Shown piece by piece: positions 55,713 to 64,000 of a DNA stretch of 64,000 nucleotides. The notes under the pieces are model-generated. The model did not search any database and was not told where the DNA came from. It saw only the letters and a program-made list of their open reading frames with translations. The position numbers and the translations under genes are program-made. The stretch lies in NCBI RefSeq assembly GCF_023509035.1, contig NZ_CP075583.1:5952001-6016000 (forward strand), in the 5' to 3' direction. Numbering within the stretch: the first letter of the stretch is position 1; each line of letters opens with the position of its first letter. This DNA comes from Janthinobacterium lividum (lineage in GTDB: Bacteria; Pseudomonadota; Gammaproteobacteria; Burkholderiales; Burkholderiaceae_D).

Positions 55713-55795
55713 GCTGTAGTCCTTAAGTGAATGGCGCACCGCCGCAACGGCGCGCTGCGCGCCGGCCCAGCAAAGTGCGCAGATAACCGGTCATT

Positions 55796-56713
55796 TTACC
55801 CGATGCCGGCGCCATCGGCGGACAACGACCGCAAGGCATCGGCCACGCGCGCGTAGCGCAGGCGCACGCCCAGCTCGCGCTTGAGGCGCGTATTGTGCAG
55901 GCGGCGCGATTCGGACATGAACGACAGCAGCATCGGCGTGACCACTTGCTGCAGCTCGGCACGCGGCAGGCGTGGCGGGCGCGGCAGGCCAAATGTATCG
56001 GCCACGACATCGAAATACTCCGCCATTTTGAGTTCGCTGTCATCGCTGGCGTGATACACGCGTCCCGGCTTGCCCCGCCACAAGGCCCGCTCGATGGTGC
56101 GCGCCAGGTCATCGGCATGGATATGGTTGGTGTAGACATCGTCGCCCACGGCCAGGGCCGGCGTGCCCTCGCGCAAGCGCTTCAGGGGCAGGCGGTCGTC
56201 CGCATAGATGCCGGGCACGCGCAGGATAGCCACGCTGGCGCCGCGCCGCACGCCCCAGCCCCGCAAGACCTGTTCGGCATCGACGCGCCTCTTCGCGCGC
56301 GCATTCGCCGGCGCCGTCGGCCGCGTTTCATCGACCCAGGCGCCAGCGCAATCGCCATACACGCCGCTGGTGCTTACATACACCATGCGTGCATGCTCGG
56401 GTAAAATGGCGGCCAGATTGCGCGTGCGCTGGTCCAGCAAGCCCGACGACCGGGGCGGCGCCAGGTGCACGATCATCGTCGCCAGTCCCGCCAGCCGTTT
56501 CAGGCTGGCGCGGTCGTCGAAGTTGGCCACGATGGGCACGGCGCCGGCCACCCGCAGCTGCGCGCAGCGCGCCGGCTGGCTGGTGACGGCAAAGACGCGA
56601 AAACGCGTGCGCAGCAAGGGCAGCAGCCGCATGCCGACGTCGCCGCAGCCCAGGATCAGCAGGCGCGGCAAGCCTGACGGCTTGCGCAAAGAGTGCATTA
56701 ACATATTTTTCAT
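55796..56713 (-). CDS. NAD-dependent epimerase/dehydratase-like SDR
   Basis: About 305 residues from ATG 56713; starts at 56704 and 56698 are possible. The Rossmann glycine motif is LLILGCGDVGMRLLPLL near residues 18-34. MVYVSTSGVYGD holds the catalytic Ser region, though Tyr-x3-Lys is altered here to residues around RAKRRVDAEQ. The C-terminus has VYTNHIHADDLARTIERAL and YHASDDSELKMAEYFDVVA, as in YeeZ-type extended SDRs. The substrate is unknown. Its start is 12 bases from the divergent ferredoxin-reductase gene. Confidence 0.8.
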   Translation of the reverse strand: MKNMLMHSLRKPSGLPRLLILGCGDVGMRLLPLLRTRFRVFAVTSQPARCAQLRVAGAVPIVANFDDRASLKRLAGLATMIVHLAPPRSSGLLDQRTRNLAAILPEHARMVYVSTSGVYGDCAGAWVDETRPTAPANARAKRRVDAEQVLRGWGVRRGASVAILRVPGIYADDRLPLKRLREGTPALAVGDDVYTNHIHADDLARTIERALWRGKPGRVYHASDDSELKMAEYFDVVADTFGLPRPPRLPRAELQQVVTPMLLSFMSESRRLHNTRLKRELGVRLRYARVADALRSLSADGAGIG

Positions 56714-56725
56714 CTCAAGGATTGT

Positions 56726-57751
56726 ATGACTTTTCAAATTACTGTTCAGCCCAGCGGCCACCAATTCAGCTGTGAAGCGGACGAAACCGTCCTGTCGGCG
56801 GCGATACGCGCAGGCGTCGGCTTGCCGTACAGCTGCAAAAGCGGCGCCTGCAGTTCCTGCAAGGGCAAGATCGTATCCGGCAGCGTACAGCATAAGCCAT
56901 ACCAGGCCCGCTCCTTGACGGAAGATGAAGCGACCGCCGGCTACTCGCTGCTGTGCTGTGCCGTGCCCCAGGGCGACGTGGTGGTGCAGGCGCGCGAAGT
57001 GGCGGGCAGCAGCGACTATCCGATCAAGAAAATGCCGTCGCGCGTGACCACCATCGAAAAAGTCGCCCCCGACGTCGTCGTGCTGACCCTGCAGTTGCCA
57101 GCCAGCGAGCGCTTGCACTACCGCGCCGGACAGTATATCGAAATCATGCTGCGCGACAACAAGCGCCGCAGCTACAGCATGGCCAGCGCACCCGTTGAAG
57201 GCGGCCCCGTGAGCCTGCACATCCGCCATATGCCGGGCGGCCTGTTCACCGACCAGGTCTTTGGCACCATGAAGGAACGCGACATCCTGCGCTTCGAAGG
57301 CCCGATGGGCACCTTCTTCCTGCGCGAAGATTCCGACAAGCCCGTCGTGCTGCTGGCCTCGGGCACGGGCTTTGCCCCCTTGAAAGCCATCGTCGAGCAC
57401 ATGATCAACGAGCAATCCCCGCGCCCGATCACCCTGTACTGGGGAGGCCGCCGTCCGCACGACCTGTACATGGACGCGCTATGCCGCCAGTGGGCCGCCG
57501 ACTTGCCGCAGTTCACCTATGTGCCCGTCGTATCGGACGCCTTGCCGGAAGACGCCTGGAGCGGCCGCACGGGCTTCGTGCACCAGGCCGTCATCACCGA
57601 CTTGCCAGACATGTCCGCTTATCAAGTGTATGCCTGCGGCGCACCGATCGTCGTCGAGTCGGCCAACCGCGATTTCGTGCAGTTGTGCCAGCTGCCAGCC
57701 GACGAATTCTACGCCGACGCCTTCACCACGGAAGCCGACCTGGCCAAGTAA
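56726..57751 (+). CDS. 2Fe-2S ferredoxin/FAD/NAD(P)H reductase (AscD-like)
   Basis: A 341-residue fusion. An N-terminal plant-type ferredoxin has SCKSGACSSCKGKI with the Cys ligands and a fourth in LCCAVPQG. The FAD domain carries RSYSMASAP and GGLFTDQVF. The NAD domain has LLASGTGFAPLKAIVEHM and YACGAPIVVESA. The build equals that of CDP-6-deoxy-delta-3,4-glucoseen reductase-like proteins and of several oxygenase reductases. No oxygenase partner is adjacent, so the electron acceptor is unknown. Confidence 0.88.
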   Translation: MTFQITVQPSGHQFSCEADETVLSAAIRAGVGLPYSCKSGACSSCKGKIVSGSVQHKPYQARSLTEDEATAGYSLLCCAVPQGDVVVQAREVAGSSDYPIKKMPSRVTTIEKVAPDVVVLTLQLPASERLHYRAGQYIEIMLRDNKRRSYSMASAPVEGGPVSLHIRHMPGGLFTDQVFGTMKERDILRFEGPMGTFFLREDSDKPVVLLASGTGFAPLKAIVEHMINEQSPRPITLYWGGRRPHDLYMDALCRQWAADLPQFTYVPVVSDALPEDAWSGRTGFVHQAVITDLPDMSAYQVYACGAPIVVESANRDFVQLCQLPADEFYADAFTTEADLAK

Positions 57752-57834
57752 GCGTTACCTTCCAGACAGCGGGGCGCGGCTGGCGCGGCGCCCGCTGCCG
57801 CCACCGCTCCACCCCGCTGCTTCCTGGAAATTTC

Positions 57835-59085
57835 ATGTCTCTCGCTATCCTGCGTCACCGCAACTTCGCCTTTTACCTGTCCGCCCGCGTGCTGGGCACC
57901 GTGGCCGTGCAAATGCAAAGTGTGGCCATCGGCTGGCAGGTGTACCAGATCACGGGCAGCCTGTTTGACCTGGGCCTGATCGGCCTGGCGCAGTTCGCCC
58001 CCTTCCTCGTATTGATCCTGCCAGCCGGCCACGTGGCCGACCGCTACAACCGGCGCAACATCATCGCCTGGTGCCTGGCGGCGCAACTGGCTTGCGCGCT
58101 GGCCCTGCTGGCCTTTACGCTCAGTGGACTCACCATCGTCTGGCCCGTGTTCGCCGTGCTGGTGCTGTTCGGCAGCGCGCGCGCCTTCATGATGCCGGCC
58201 ACGCAAGCCGTGCTGGTCAACATGGTGCCCACGCAACACTTCAGCCGTGCCGTCGCGCTCAGCTCGTCGAGCTCGCACGTGGCCATCATCCTGGGACCCA
58301 CCTTGGGCGGCTTGCTGTATTACTTCGGCCCCAAGGTGGTGTACCTGATCTCGTCCGCGCTGCTGGTCGTGTCCGTCTTACTGATGCTCGCCACCACGCC
58401 CGCGCCGCAAGTGGTCAAGCGCGAACCCGTCAGCTGGCATACCCTGCTCGAAGGCTTGCGCTTCGTCTGGTCGAAACCCATCGTGTTGGGCGCCATTTCG
58501 CTCGACCTGTTTGCCGTGCTGTTCGGCGGCGCCACGGCCCTGCTGCCGGCGCTCGCGCACGATGTGCTGCATATCGGCCCCAGCGGCCTGGGCTTGCTGC
58601 GCACGGCGCCGGGCGCCGGCGCGGCCCTGTGCTCGATCGCGCTGGCCATCTTCCCCATCACGCGCCGCGTGGGCGCGTGGATGTTCGGCGGCGTGGCCGT
58701 CTTCGGCCTGAGCACCCTGGTGCTGGGCAGCACCAGCTATTTCCCGCTGGCGCTGGCGGCGTTGTTCCTGATGGGCGCCGGCGACATGGTCAGCGTCTAC
58801 ATCCGCCACCTGCTGGTGCAGTTCGAGACGCCGGACGAGATCCGCGGCCGGGTCAGCGCCGTGAATGCCGTCTTCATCGGCGCCTCGAACGAGCTGGGCG
58901 AATTCGAATCGGGTCTGACGGCCGGCTGGTTCGGCCTGGTGCGCGCCGTGCTCTTCGGCGGCGCCGCCACCCTGGCCGTGACGGGTATCTGGGCCGTGCT
59001 ATTCCCCGTACTGTCGCGCATGGACCGCTTTCCCCACCACGAGAAGGAAGCGGCCGCCAGGACGGCCACCGCGACTGCAAACTAA
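57835..59085 (+). CDS. MFS exporter (EntS/MFS_3-like)
   Basis: 416 residues from ATG 57835, with 12 membrane spans. LRHRNFAFYLSARVLGTVAVQMQSVAIGWQVYQ and VADRYNRRNIIAW match the MFS_3/EntS-like branch, and ETPDEIRGRVSAVNAVFIGASNELGEFESG is the conserved loop of the second half. EntS proteins export enterobactin; the substrate here is unknown as no siderophore synthesis genes are near. It follows the reductase by 83 bases. Confidence 0.87.
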   Translation: MSLAILRHRNFAFYLSARVLGTVAVQMQSVAIGWQVYQITGSLFDLGLIGLAQFAPFLVLILPAGHVADRYNRRNIIAWCLAAQLACALALLAFTLSGLTIVWPVFAVLVLFGSARAFMMPATQAVLVNMVPTQHFSRAVALSSSSSHVAIILGPTLGGLLYYFGPKVVYLISSALLVVSVLLMLATTPAPQVVKREPVSWHTLLEGLRFVWSKPIVLGAISLDLFAVLFGGATALLPALAHDVLHIGPSGLGLLRTAPGAGAALCSIALAIFPITRRVGAWMFGGVAVFGLSTLVLGSTSYFPLALAALFLMGAGDMVSVYIRHLLVQFETPDEIRGRVSAVNAVFIGASNELGEFESGLTAGWFGLVRAVLFGGAATLAVTGIWAVLFPVLSRMDRFPHHEKEAAARTATATAN

Positions 59086-59123
59086 GCGCTAAGATGCGCT
59101 ATCGCCACTGACGAACCCGCACC

Positions 59124-59789
59124 ATGAAAATCACGCTTCCCTTCCACAGCTTCATCCGCAGCCGCCCCCATCTGAGCATGGCCACGGCCGTCGGCGTGGC
59201 GGCCGGCCTGCTGCTGCCCTCCTCCTGGCAACAGATGACGCGCCTGCTGACGGCGTGGAATGTGGCCGTCTGGTTCTACCTGGCGACGATGGCCTGGATG
59301 ATGATGCACGCCAACCATCACAAGGTGAAAGCCATGGCGCAGCGCCAGGATGAGCGGGCCGCCACGGTGCTGTCGGCCCTGTCCGTCGCATCCGTGATGA
59401 GCCTGGTAGCCATCGTCTCGCAGCTATCGTCGATGAAAGACCTGGCGCCGGACGAGCGCGCGCTGCATTATTGCCTGACGATCCTGACGCTGGTCGGTTC
59501 CTGGTTCCTCGTCGGCACCCTGTTCTGCTTCCACTATGCCCACCTGTATTACCAGGCCGACCCCGCGCTACGTCCTCTGAAATTTCCCGACGACGAACAA
59601 AACCCCGATTACTGGGATTTTCTATATTTCGCCTTCACCATCGCCGTGGCCGTGCAAACGTCGGACGTTTCCGTGCAGACGCGATTGATGCGGCAGATCG
59701 TGCTGGGACAATCCGTGCTGAGCTTTTTCTTCAACCTGGTCGTGCTGGGGCTGTCGATCAATATTGCCGCCGGTCTCATTAATGGGTAA
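59124..59789 (+). CDS. DUF1345 membrane protein
   Basis: 221 residues with four or five membrane helices (SMATAVGVAAGLLLPSS, WNVAVWFYLATMAWMMMHANH, TILTLVGSWFLVGTLFCFHYAHLYY, and the C-terminal pair). NPDYWDFLYFAFTIAVAVQTSDVSV is the DUF1345 signature, containing YFAF...QTSDV. Function is unknown. It is 38 bases from the MFS gene, in the same direction. Confidence 0.88.
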   Translation: MKITLPFHSFIRSRPHLSMATAVGVAAGLLLPSSWQQMTRLLTAWNVAVWFYLATMAWMMMHANHHKVKAMAQRQDERAATVLSALSVASVMSLVAIVSQLSSMKDLAPDERALHYCLTILTLVGSWFLVGTLFCFHYAHLYYQADPALRPLKFPDDEQNPDYWDFLYFAFTIAVAVQTSDVSVQTRLMRQIVLGQSVLSFFFNLVVLGLSINIAAGLING

Positions 59790-59990
59790 GGCTGACGGCG
59801 AACCGAAAAAATTCCATGAGGAAACTTGACCTGGCTGAAGGGTTAAGCTCATCTTAATCGTGCGCACCCTCTTGAAATACTGGAAAGAGGAGTAAGATAA
59901 GTTCCATGCACAGAGGTCATGTGCATGTGGCAGCAACCAGGCCTCAACACGCCTGAGATGGGTTTTTTTTGAATTGACAGGAGTAAGCAT

Positions 59991-60368
59991 ATGCAAATCA
60001 ATATTCATACCGACAGCACCATCGCCAACACCGCTGGACTGAACGAACATGTGCAATCCGTACTTGAAAGCGCACTGAACCGCTTCCGCGACAACCTGAC
60101 CCGCATCGAAGTCCACATCAGCGACACGAATGGCCCGAAAGGCGGCGCCGACGATATTCGCTGCGTCATGGAAGCACGTGTCGCTGGCTATCAAGCAATT
60201 GCCGTGACCGAACAGAACGCCACCGTGCATCAATCCGTTGCCGGCGCCACTGACAAACTGAAACGCGCCATCGATAGCGCCCTGGGCCGCCTGCAAGACA
60301 GCAAGCGCCACGCCACCGGCAAAAATGCCGTAATCGATACGGCCGAAGCGGAAGAAACCGCCGAGTAA
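59991..60368 (+). CDS. HPF/RaiA-like ribosome-associated protein
   Basis: 125 residues. MQINIHTDSTIANTAGLNEHV opens a beta-alpha-beta fold like the HPF/YfiA family, with FRDNLTRIEVHISDTNGPKGG and CVMEARVAGYQAIAVTEQN, then a helix ATDKLKRAIDSALGRLQDSK. The C-terminal tail is acidic (DTAEAEETAE). HPF relatives bind the 30S tRNA channel in stress or stationary phase. The 200-base gap upstream has no other gene. AGGAG precedes the ATG. Confidence 0.8.
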   Translation: MQINIHTDSTIANTAGLNEHVQSVLESALNRFRDNLTRIEVHISDTNGPKGGADDIRCVMEARVAGYQAIAVTEQNATVHQSVAGATDKLKRAIDSALGRLQDSKRHATGKNAVIDTAEAEETAE

Positions 60369-60397
60369 TTCCCCACCCGCAAGATTTCCAGAGACTG

Positions 60398-60421
60398 AGG
60401 CAGCCGTTCAAGGCTGCCTTT
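60398..60421 (+). terminator. Terminator after the HPF-like gene
   Basis: AGGCAGCC (60398-60405) and GGCTGCCT (60412-60419) form an eight-base perfect stem with a six-base loop followed by TT. The T-tract is short. It is 29 bases beyond the stop codon. Confidence 0.65.
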
Positions 60422-60621
60422 GCACATCTGGCCCGCCTTTTGCGCGCGGCAATAACAATACTAAAACAATCATCATTTCAGCTTATTAACGCGACATTGA
60501 AATAATTGTCGTATTTCTCACAGTAAGTGACATCAAGCAAGCCTTTGCCGTTACGGTCTAGGCCGCTTTACGCTATCATGAAGATACCGGCTCCCTGCTC
60601 GCGCGCCGGATTTTTGAAAGT

Positions 60622-61593
60622 GTGATTGTGGAACAGATCGGCAACTTTGGCGCTTCAGGCTGCAACATCGGCGATTTACAGCTATTTCGCGATGGGGCGG
60701 ACAGCCATACGGCAGCCATGCTGGCACCCTGCCCCGTCATGCGCCTCGAAGCGGGCGAAGCTATTGCCGACACGCAAGGCGCCAGCCTCTACATCGTCCT
60801 GCGCGGCTCGCTGGCCGTGGCCGCCGACACCCACACGGGAATGGATGACGGCACCGTCAGCAAAGTCTTGCCCGGCGAAAGCGTGGGCGAACAATCGGTA
60901 CTCGATGAAGCGAGCAACCTGGCCGCTATTTCGGCCCTGGAAGAAACCGATTTGCTGGTGATCGACGCGGCGATTGTCTGGGAATTGATCGAGCAATCGA
61001 ACGGCCTGGCACGCAACCTGCTGCGGCTGCTGTCCTTCCGCATCCGCGCCGCGAATGCCCTGCTGCGCCGCCGCCAGAAACTGGGGGAATTCTACCGCCA
61101 ACTGTCGATGGTCGATAGCCTGACGGGCTTGTACAACCGCGCCTGGCTCACCGATTTACTACCAAACATGATCGTCACGGCCCACGCCAGCGCCTCGCCG
61201 CTGTCGCTGGTGATGATAGACCTCGACCATTTCAAGCGCTTCAACGACACGCACGGCCACCAGGCAGGCGACCAGGCACTGCGCATCGCCGCGCAAGTGC
61301 TGGGCGCAGCCCTGCGGCCCACGGATTTTGCCGTGCGCTATGGTGGTGAGGAAATGATGGTGATCTTGCCCGATACTAACGAACACGTGGCCCTGCGGGT
61401 CGCCGAGCGCCTGTGCGAACGCATGCAGCAAGCCGTCATCTTCGCCGACATGCGCAGCGCGCTGCCGCACATCACGGGTTCCTTCGGCGTAGCCAGCCTG
61501 GCGGTCGAACAGGACGACCATGCGCTGATCGCCGCGGCCGACGCGGCCCTTTACCGGGCCAAGGCTAACGGTCGCAACAGGGTCATGCTGTAG
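60622..61593 (+). CDS. Diguanylate cyclase with cyclic-nucleotide-binding-like domain
   Basis: 323 residues from GTG 60622 (GTG 60628 also possible). Residues about 30-125 form a cAMP-binding-like beta roll (EAGEAIADTQGASLYIVLRGSLAVA, LPGESVGEQSVLDEASNLAAISALEETDLLVI). The GGDEF domain follows: DSLTGLYNRAWL, LVMIDLDHFKRFNDTHGHQAGD, and the active site RYGGEEMMVIL with an I-site RPTD five residues before it. It makes c-di-GMP, probably gated by a ligand or partner on the N-domain. There is no membrane segment. Confidence 0.92.
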   Translation: MIVEQIGNFGASGCNIGDLQLFRDGADSHTAAMLAPCPVMRLEAGEAIADTQGASLYIVLRGSLAVAADTHTGMDDGTVSKVLPGESVGEQSVLDEASNLAAISALEETDLLVIDAAIVWELIEQSNGLARNLLRLLSFRIRAANALLRRRQKLGEFYRQLSMVDSLTGLYNRAWLTDLLPNMIVTAHASASPLSLVMIDLDHFKRFNDTHGHQAGDQALRIAAQVLGAALRPTDFAVRYGGEEMMVILPDTNEHVALRVAERLCERMQQAVIFADMRSALPHITGSFGVASLAVEQDDHALIAAADAALYRAKANGRNRVML

Positions 61594-61594
61594 T

Positions 61595-62209
61595 TCAGGC
61601 AGCCTTGCTGTCGGCCGGCTTGGCAGCGTCATCCTTCTTGCTGCTGTGCGCGGCGATGAAATCCGCGTAGCCCTTCTGCACCAGCTCATACGTCTTGTCG
61701 ATATTGCCGGCGATATCGCCTTGCAACACTTTCAAGCCGCCCAGAATATCGCGCGCTTCCTTGAAGCCTTTTTCCATACCGCCGCTGATGGTGTCCATGA
61801 ACTTGGTCAGGGCCGTATCGTCGTCCATGCCGGGATTCTGTTTCTTGTAGGCGTCAAAAAAACCGGTCGACAGCGATACAATGCGGCTCGCCGTCGCTTC
61901 GGCACTGTTATCCTGCGAGGCCGCGTTCTGGATCGCGTCCTCGCCGTACTGGCCCTTCAACGCTTCATTGATGTTGGTGATGGCCGTCTTGTACAGCAGC
62001 GCCAGCGGCTCGTTCTCGGAACCGATCGACACGTTCAGCGAGGCCTGCATGATGGAAGCGTTCAATTGCAGCTTGCTGCGGTCATTCACGCTCATTTCAG
62101 TTTTGACGCCGTCCTTTTGCTGGACTTTATCGTCCTTGCCGGCAACGCCCGCACTGACGGAAGTCACGGAAGGGGTGGAATTGCCGCTTGCGGCGATGGG
62201 AATTGACAC
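61595..62209 (-). CDS. DUF5610 domain protein
   Basis: About 204 residues from GTG 62209, chosen for a strong AAGGAGG six bases upstream. The short N-terminus is Ser/Val-rich (SIPIAASGNSTPSVTSVSAG). The DUF5610-like part runs from about residue 40 (DRSKLQLNASIMQASLNVSIG) through PLALLYKTAITNINEALKGQYG and FFDAYKKQNPGMDDDTALTKFMDTISGG. The family is found in gammaproteobacteria and betaproteobacteria and its function is unknown. It is convergent with the diguanylate cyclase, one base apart. Confidence 0.8.
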   Translation of the reverse strand: MSIPIAASGNSTPSVTSVSAGVAGKDDKVQQKDGVKTEMSVNDRSKLQLNASIMQASLNVSIGSENEPLALLYKTAITNINEALKGQYGEDAIQNAASQDNSAEATASRIVSLSTGFFDAYKKQNPGMDDDTALTKFMDTISGGMEKGFKEARDILGGLKVLQGDIAGNIDKTYELVQKGYADFIAAHSSKKDDAAKPADSKAA

Positions 62210-62355
62210 GATAGACCTCCTTGAACGGGCAATGTATGCCACCATGCGGGAAACGCGATGATGGCCATCCTCTCGTGTAGTATCGGCAGGTTTTCAGAAA
62301 ACTATAGCAGTGGCGCTTTTACCGGCCCGGATAACCAATCAAGTAACGACCATCA

Positions 62356-63804
62356 ATGACTAAGCAGACCTTTCTTTGGCACGACTACGAAACCTTTGGC
62401 GCCCAGCCGCGCCGCGACCGCCCGGCCCAGTTCGCCGCCATCCGCACGGATACCGACCTCAACGAGATCGGCGAGCCGATCATGCTGTATTGCCAGCCTG
62501 CCAATGATTTCCTGCCCGACCCGCAATCGTGCCTGATCACGGGCATCACGCCGCAGCAATGTCTGCAGCTGGGCGTGCCTGAGCACCAGTTCGCCGCCAC
62601 CATCGAGGCGGCCTTCTCGGAACCGGGCACCATCGGCGTGGGCTATAACACCATCCGTTTCGACGATGAAGTCACGCGTTTCCTGTTCTGGCGCAACCTG
62701 ATCGACCCGTATGCGCGTGAATGGAAGAACCATTGCGGCCGCTGGGACATCCTCGACGTGGTGCGCATGACGCACGCGCTGCGCCCGGAAGGCATCGAAT
62801 GGCCAAAGCGCGACGATGGCCAAACCAGCTTCAAACTGGAACACCTGAGCAAGGCCAATGGCCTGGTCCACGAAGCGGCGCATGATGCGCTGTCCGACGT
62901 GCGCGCCACCATCGCCCTGGCGCGCCTGATCAAGCAGAGACAGCCAAAACTGTTCGAATTCTGCCTGGCCCTGCACAAGAAGGACCGGGTCGCCAGCGAG
63001 ATGGGCATGCACCTGGCCGCCAGCGAGCGCCAGCCCTTCCTGCACGTGTCGGGCATGTTCCCCGCTGAACGGGGCTGCCTGGGCGTCGTCTGGCCGCTGG
63101 CCACACACCCGAGCAACAAGAATGAAATCCTCGTCTGGGATTGCGCCCATGATCCGCGTGAACTGTTCAGCCTGGACGCGGACACCATCCGCACGCGTTT
63201 GTTCACGCGCAAGGAGGCCATGCCGGAAGGCATGACGCGCCTGCCCGTGAAAAGCGTGCACTTGAACAAGTCGCCCATGCTGGTCGGCAATCTGAAAACC
63301 CTGTCGCCGGCCATGGCCGCGCAGTGGGGCATCGATCTGGATGCGGCGAAGGTCAACGCCCAGCTGGCCGCCACGGCGCCGAACATGGATGCGATCTGGG
63401 CCGAAGTCTTCCAGCGCCCGGGCGCGAATGTCGCCCTGGACGTGGATGAAGATTTATACAACGGCTTCGTCAGCAACGACGACCGCCGCCTGCTCGAATC
63501 GCTGCGCCGCGACACGCCGGCCAAGCTGGCCACGGCCCGCCCCTCGTTTTCCGACGAACGCCTGCAGGAATTGCTGTTCCGCTACCGCGCCCGCAATTTC
63601 CCGCAAACCCTGAGCGAAGCGGAAAGCCTGCGCTGGGAACAGCACCGCGCCGCCCGCCTGTTCGACGGCGACGGCGGCGCCCGCACCATCGAAATGCTGT
63701 TTACGGAGATCGACGTGCTGTCGGAGTCCGTGGATGAGCGGGGAGAAGAGATATTGGGCGAGCTGTACGATTACGCGGAGATCGTTGCACCGCAGCGCGA
63801 CTAA
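62356..63804 (+). CDS. sbcB: Exodeoxyribonuclease I
   Basis: 482 residues. The DnaQ-type exonuclease opens TFLWHDYETFGAQPRRDRPAQFAAIRTD, with DYE as ExoI metal ligands, followed by IGVGYNTIRFDDEVTRFLFWRN and HDALSDVRATIALARLIK. The SH3-like and helical C-terminal regions (KSVHLNKSPMLVGNLKTLSP and LLFRYRARNFPQTL) complete ExoI. It degrades single-stranded DNA 3' to 5' and works with SSB in repair and recombination. Confidence 0.96.
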   Translation: MTKQTFLWHDYETFGAQPRRDRPAQFAAIRTDTDLNEIGEPIMLYCQPANDFLPDPQSCLITGITPQQCLQLGVPEHQFAATIEAAFSEPGTIGVGYNTIRFDDEVTRFLFWRNLIDPYAREWKNHCGRWDILDVVRMTHALRPEGIEWPKRDDGQTSFKLEHLSKANGLVHEAAHDALSDVRATIALARLIKQRQPKLFEFCLALHKKDRVASEMGMHLAASERQPFLHVSGMFPAERGCLGVVWPLATHPSNKNEILVWDCAHDPRELFSLDADTIRTRLFTRKEAMPEGMTRLPVKSVHLNKSPMLVGNLKTLSPAMAAQWGIDLDAAKVNAQLAATAPNMDAIWAEVFQRPGANVALDVDEDLYNGFVSNDDRRLLESLRRDTPAKLATARPSFSDERLQELLFRYRARNFPQTLSEAESLRWEQHRAARLFDGDGGARTIEMLFTEIDVLSESVDERGEEILGELYDYAEIVAPQRD

Positions 63805-63807
63805 ATG

Positions 63808-63836
63808 AAAAATGCCGGGCTAGCCCGGCATTTTTT
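63808..63836. terminator. Terminator shared by sbcB and pyrF
   Basis: A perfect palindromic stem covers 63808-63835, with GCCGGGC and GCCCGGC at its centre and A5/T6 flanks. It lies between the sbcB stop and the pyrF stop on the opposite strand, suiting termination in both directions. Confidence 0.9.
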
Positions 63837-63847
63837 ATGGATGAGAC

Positions 63848-64000
63848 TTAAACAGCTCGATGTTGATTGATCGCATCGCGCGTCTCGATCGCCACGCGGC
63901 GCGCCGCGTCGGCGAAATCTTCGCCAGCTTGCGGCGTGGCGTAGATGATGGCGCGCGAAGAGCTGATCATCATGCCCATGCCGTTTGCCGTCTGGCCCGC
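63848..64000 (-). CDS. pyrF: Orotidine-5'-phosphate decarboxylase, C-terminal fragment
   Basis: The minus strand reads in frame from the window edge to TAA at 63848-63850, giving 50 residues. They include [40 protein letters not shown] and end AV. This matches the end of PyrF of the 270-residue subfamily 2 found in betaproteobacteria. The enzyme makes UMP by decarboxylating OMP. Its catalytic part is outside the window. Confidence 0.85.
   Translation of the reverse strand, partial: AGQTANGMGMMISSSRAIIYATPQAGEDFADAARRVAIETRDAINQHRAV

Overview
The window is GC-rich DNA with short intergenic gaps. Its gene orders (rpsP-rimM-trmD-rplS, etfB-etfA-acyl-CoA dehydrogenase, zur next to a zinc TonB receptor) and its protein families (TIGR01782-type TonB receptors, DUF3579, DUF5610, DUF1345) point to a betaproteobacterium of the Oxalobacteraceae, most like Janthinobacterium. 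The genus is inferred from general familiarity, not from a search. No tRNA, rRNA, insertion sequence, prophage or CRISPR array was seen.

Layout. 1-2.9 kb: the start of gspB, an exeA/gspA-type ATPase, and small proteins of unknown function. 3.0-21.8 kb: a large N-acetylglucosamine/chitin utilisation locus. It holds a GlcNAc kinase, a GntR/UTRA regulator, nagA, a SIS-type deaminase (nagB-II), an ABC sugar importer, an AmpG-like MFS permease, two NagX-type membrane proteins, a GH18 chitinase, a TonB-dependent receptor and a second GntR/UTRA regulator. 21.8-30.5 kb: an Lnt-like amidase coupled to an AraC/GyrI regulator, DUF3579, a CobD/CbiB-like protein, a CoA-type Nudix hydrolase, the rplS-trmD-rimM-rpsP operon and two small membrane or envelope proteins. 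30.5-37.5 kb: an acyl-CoA dehydrogenase with etfA/etfB, tusA and alaS. 37.6-40.3 kb: zur and a znuD-like receptor separated by a palindromic operator. 40.4-46.9 kb: a glycerophosphodiesterase, a LytS/LytTR two-component pair, and an MFS gene divergent from a LysR gene. 46.8-49.4 kb: four minus-strand genes, three unrecognised plus a J-domain protein. 49.6-55.7 kb: glnS, a CHASE sensor kinase, a GRDP/DUF1399-like protein ending in tandem repeats, and small genes. 55.8-64 kb: an epimerase, a ferredoxin-reductase, an MFS exporter, DUF1345, an HPF-like protein, a cNMP-binding-domain diguanylate cyclase, DUF5610, sbcB and the end of pyrF.

How the genes work together. In the chitin locus the TonB receptor should import oligosaccharide and the GH18 enzyme should cut chitin. 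The ABC and MFS systems then move GlcNAc or small oligomers inward, and the kinase, NagA and NagB-II convert GlcNAc to fructose-6-phosphate without a PTS. TGGTATT/AATACCA elements recur in the non-coding DNA at both ends of the locus and are candidate sites for the two GntR proteins.

Caution on quality. Seven genes, including essential glnS, are each broken by one apparent single-base indel. Six of these map to a homopolymer run and the seventh probably does. This looks like sequencing or assembly error rather than gene decay. The least explained items are the J-domain operon (46.8-49.4 kb) and the tandem-repeat protein (53.6-54.4 kb).
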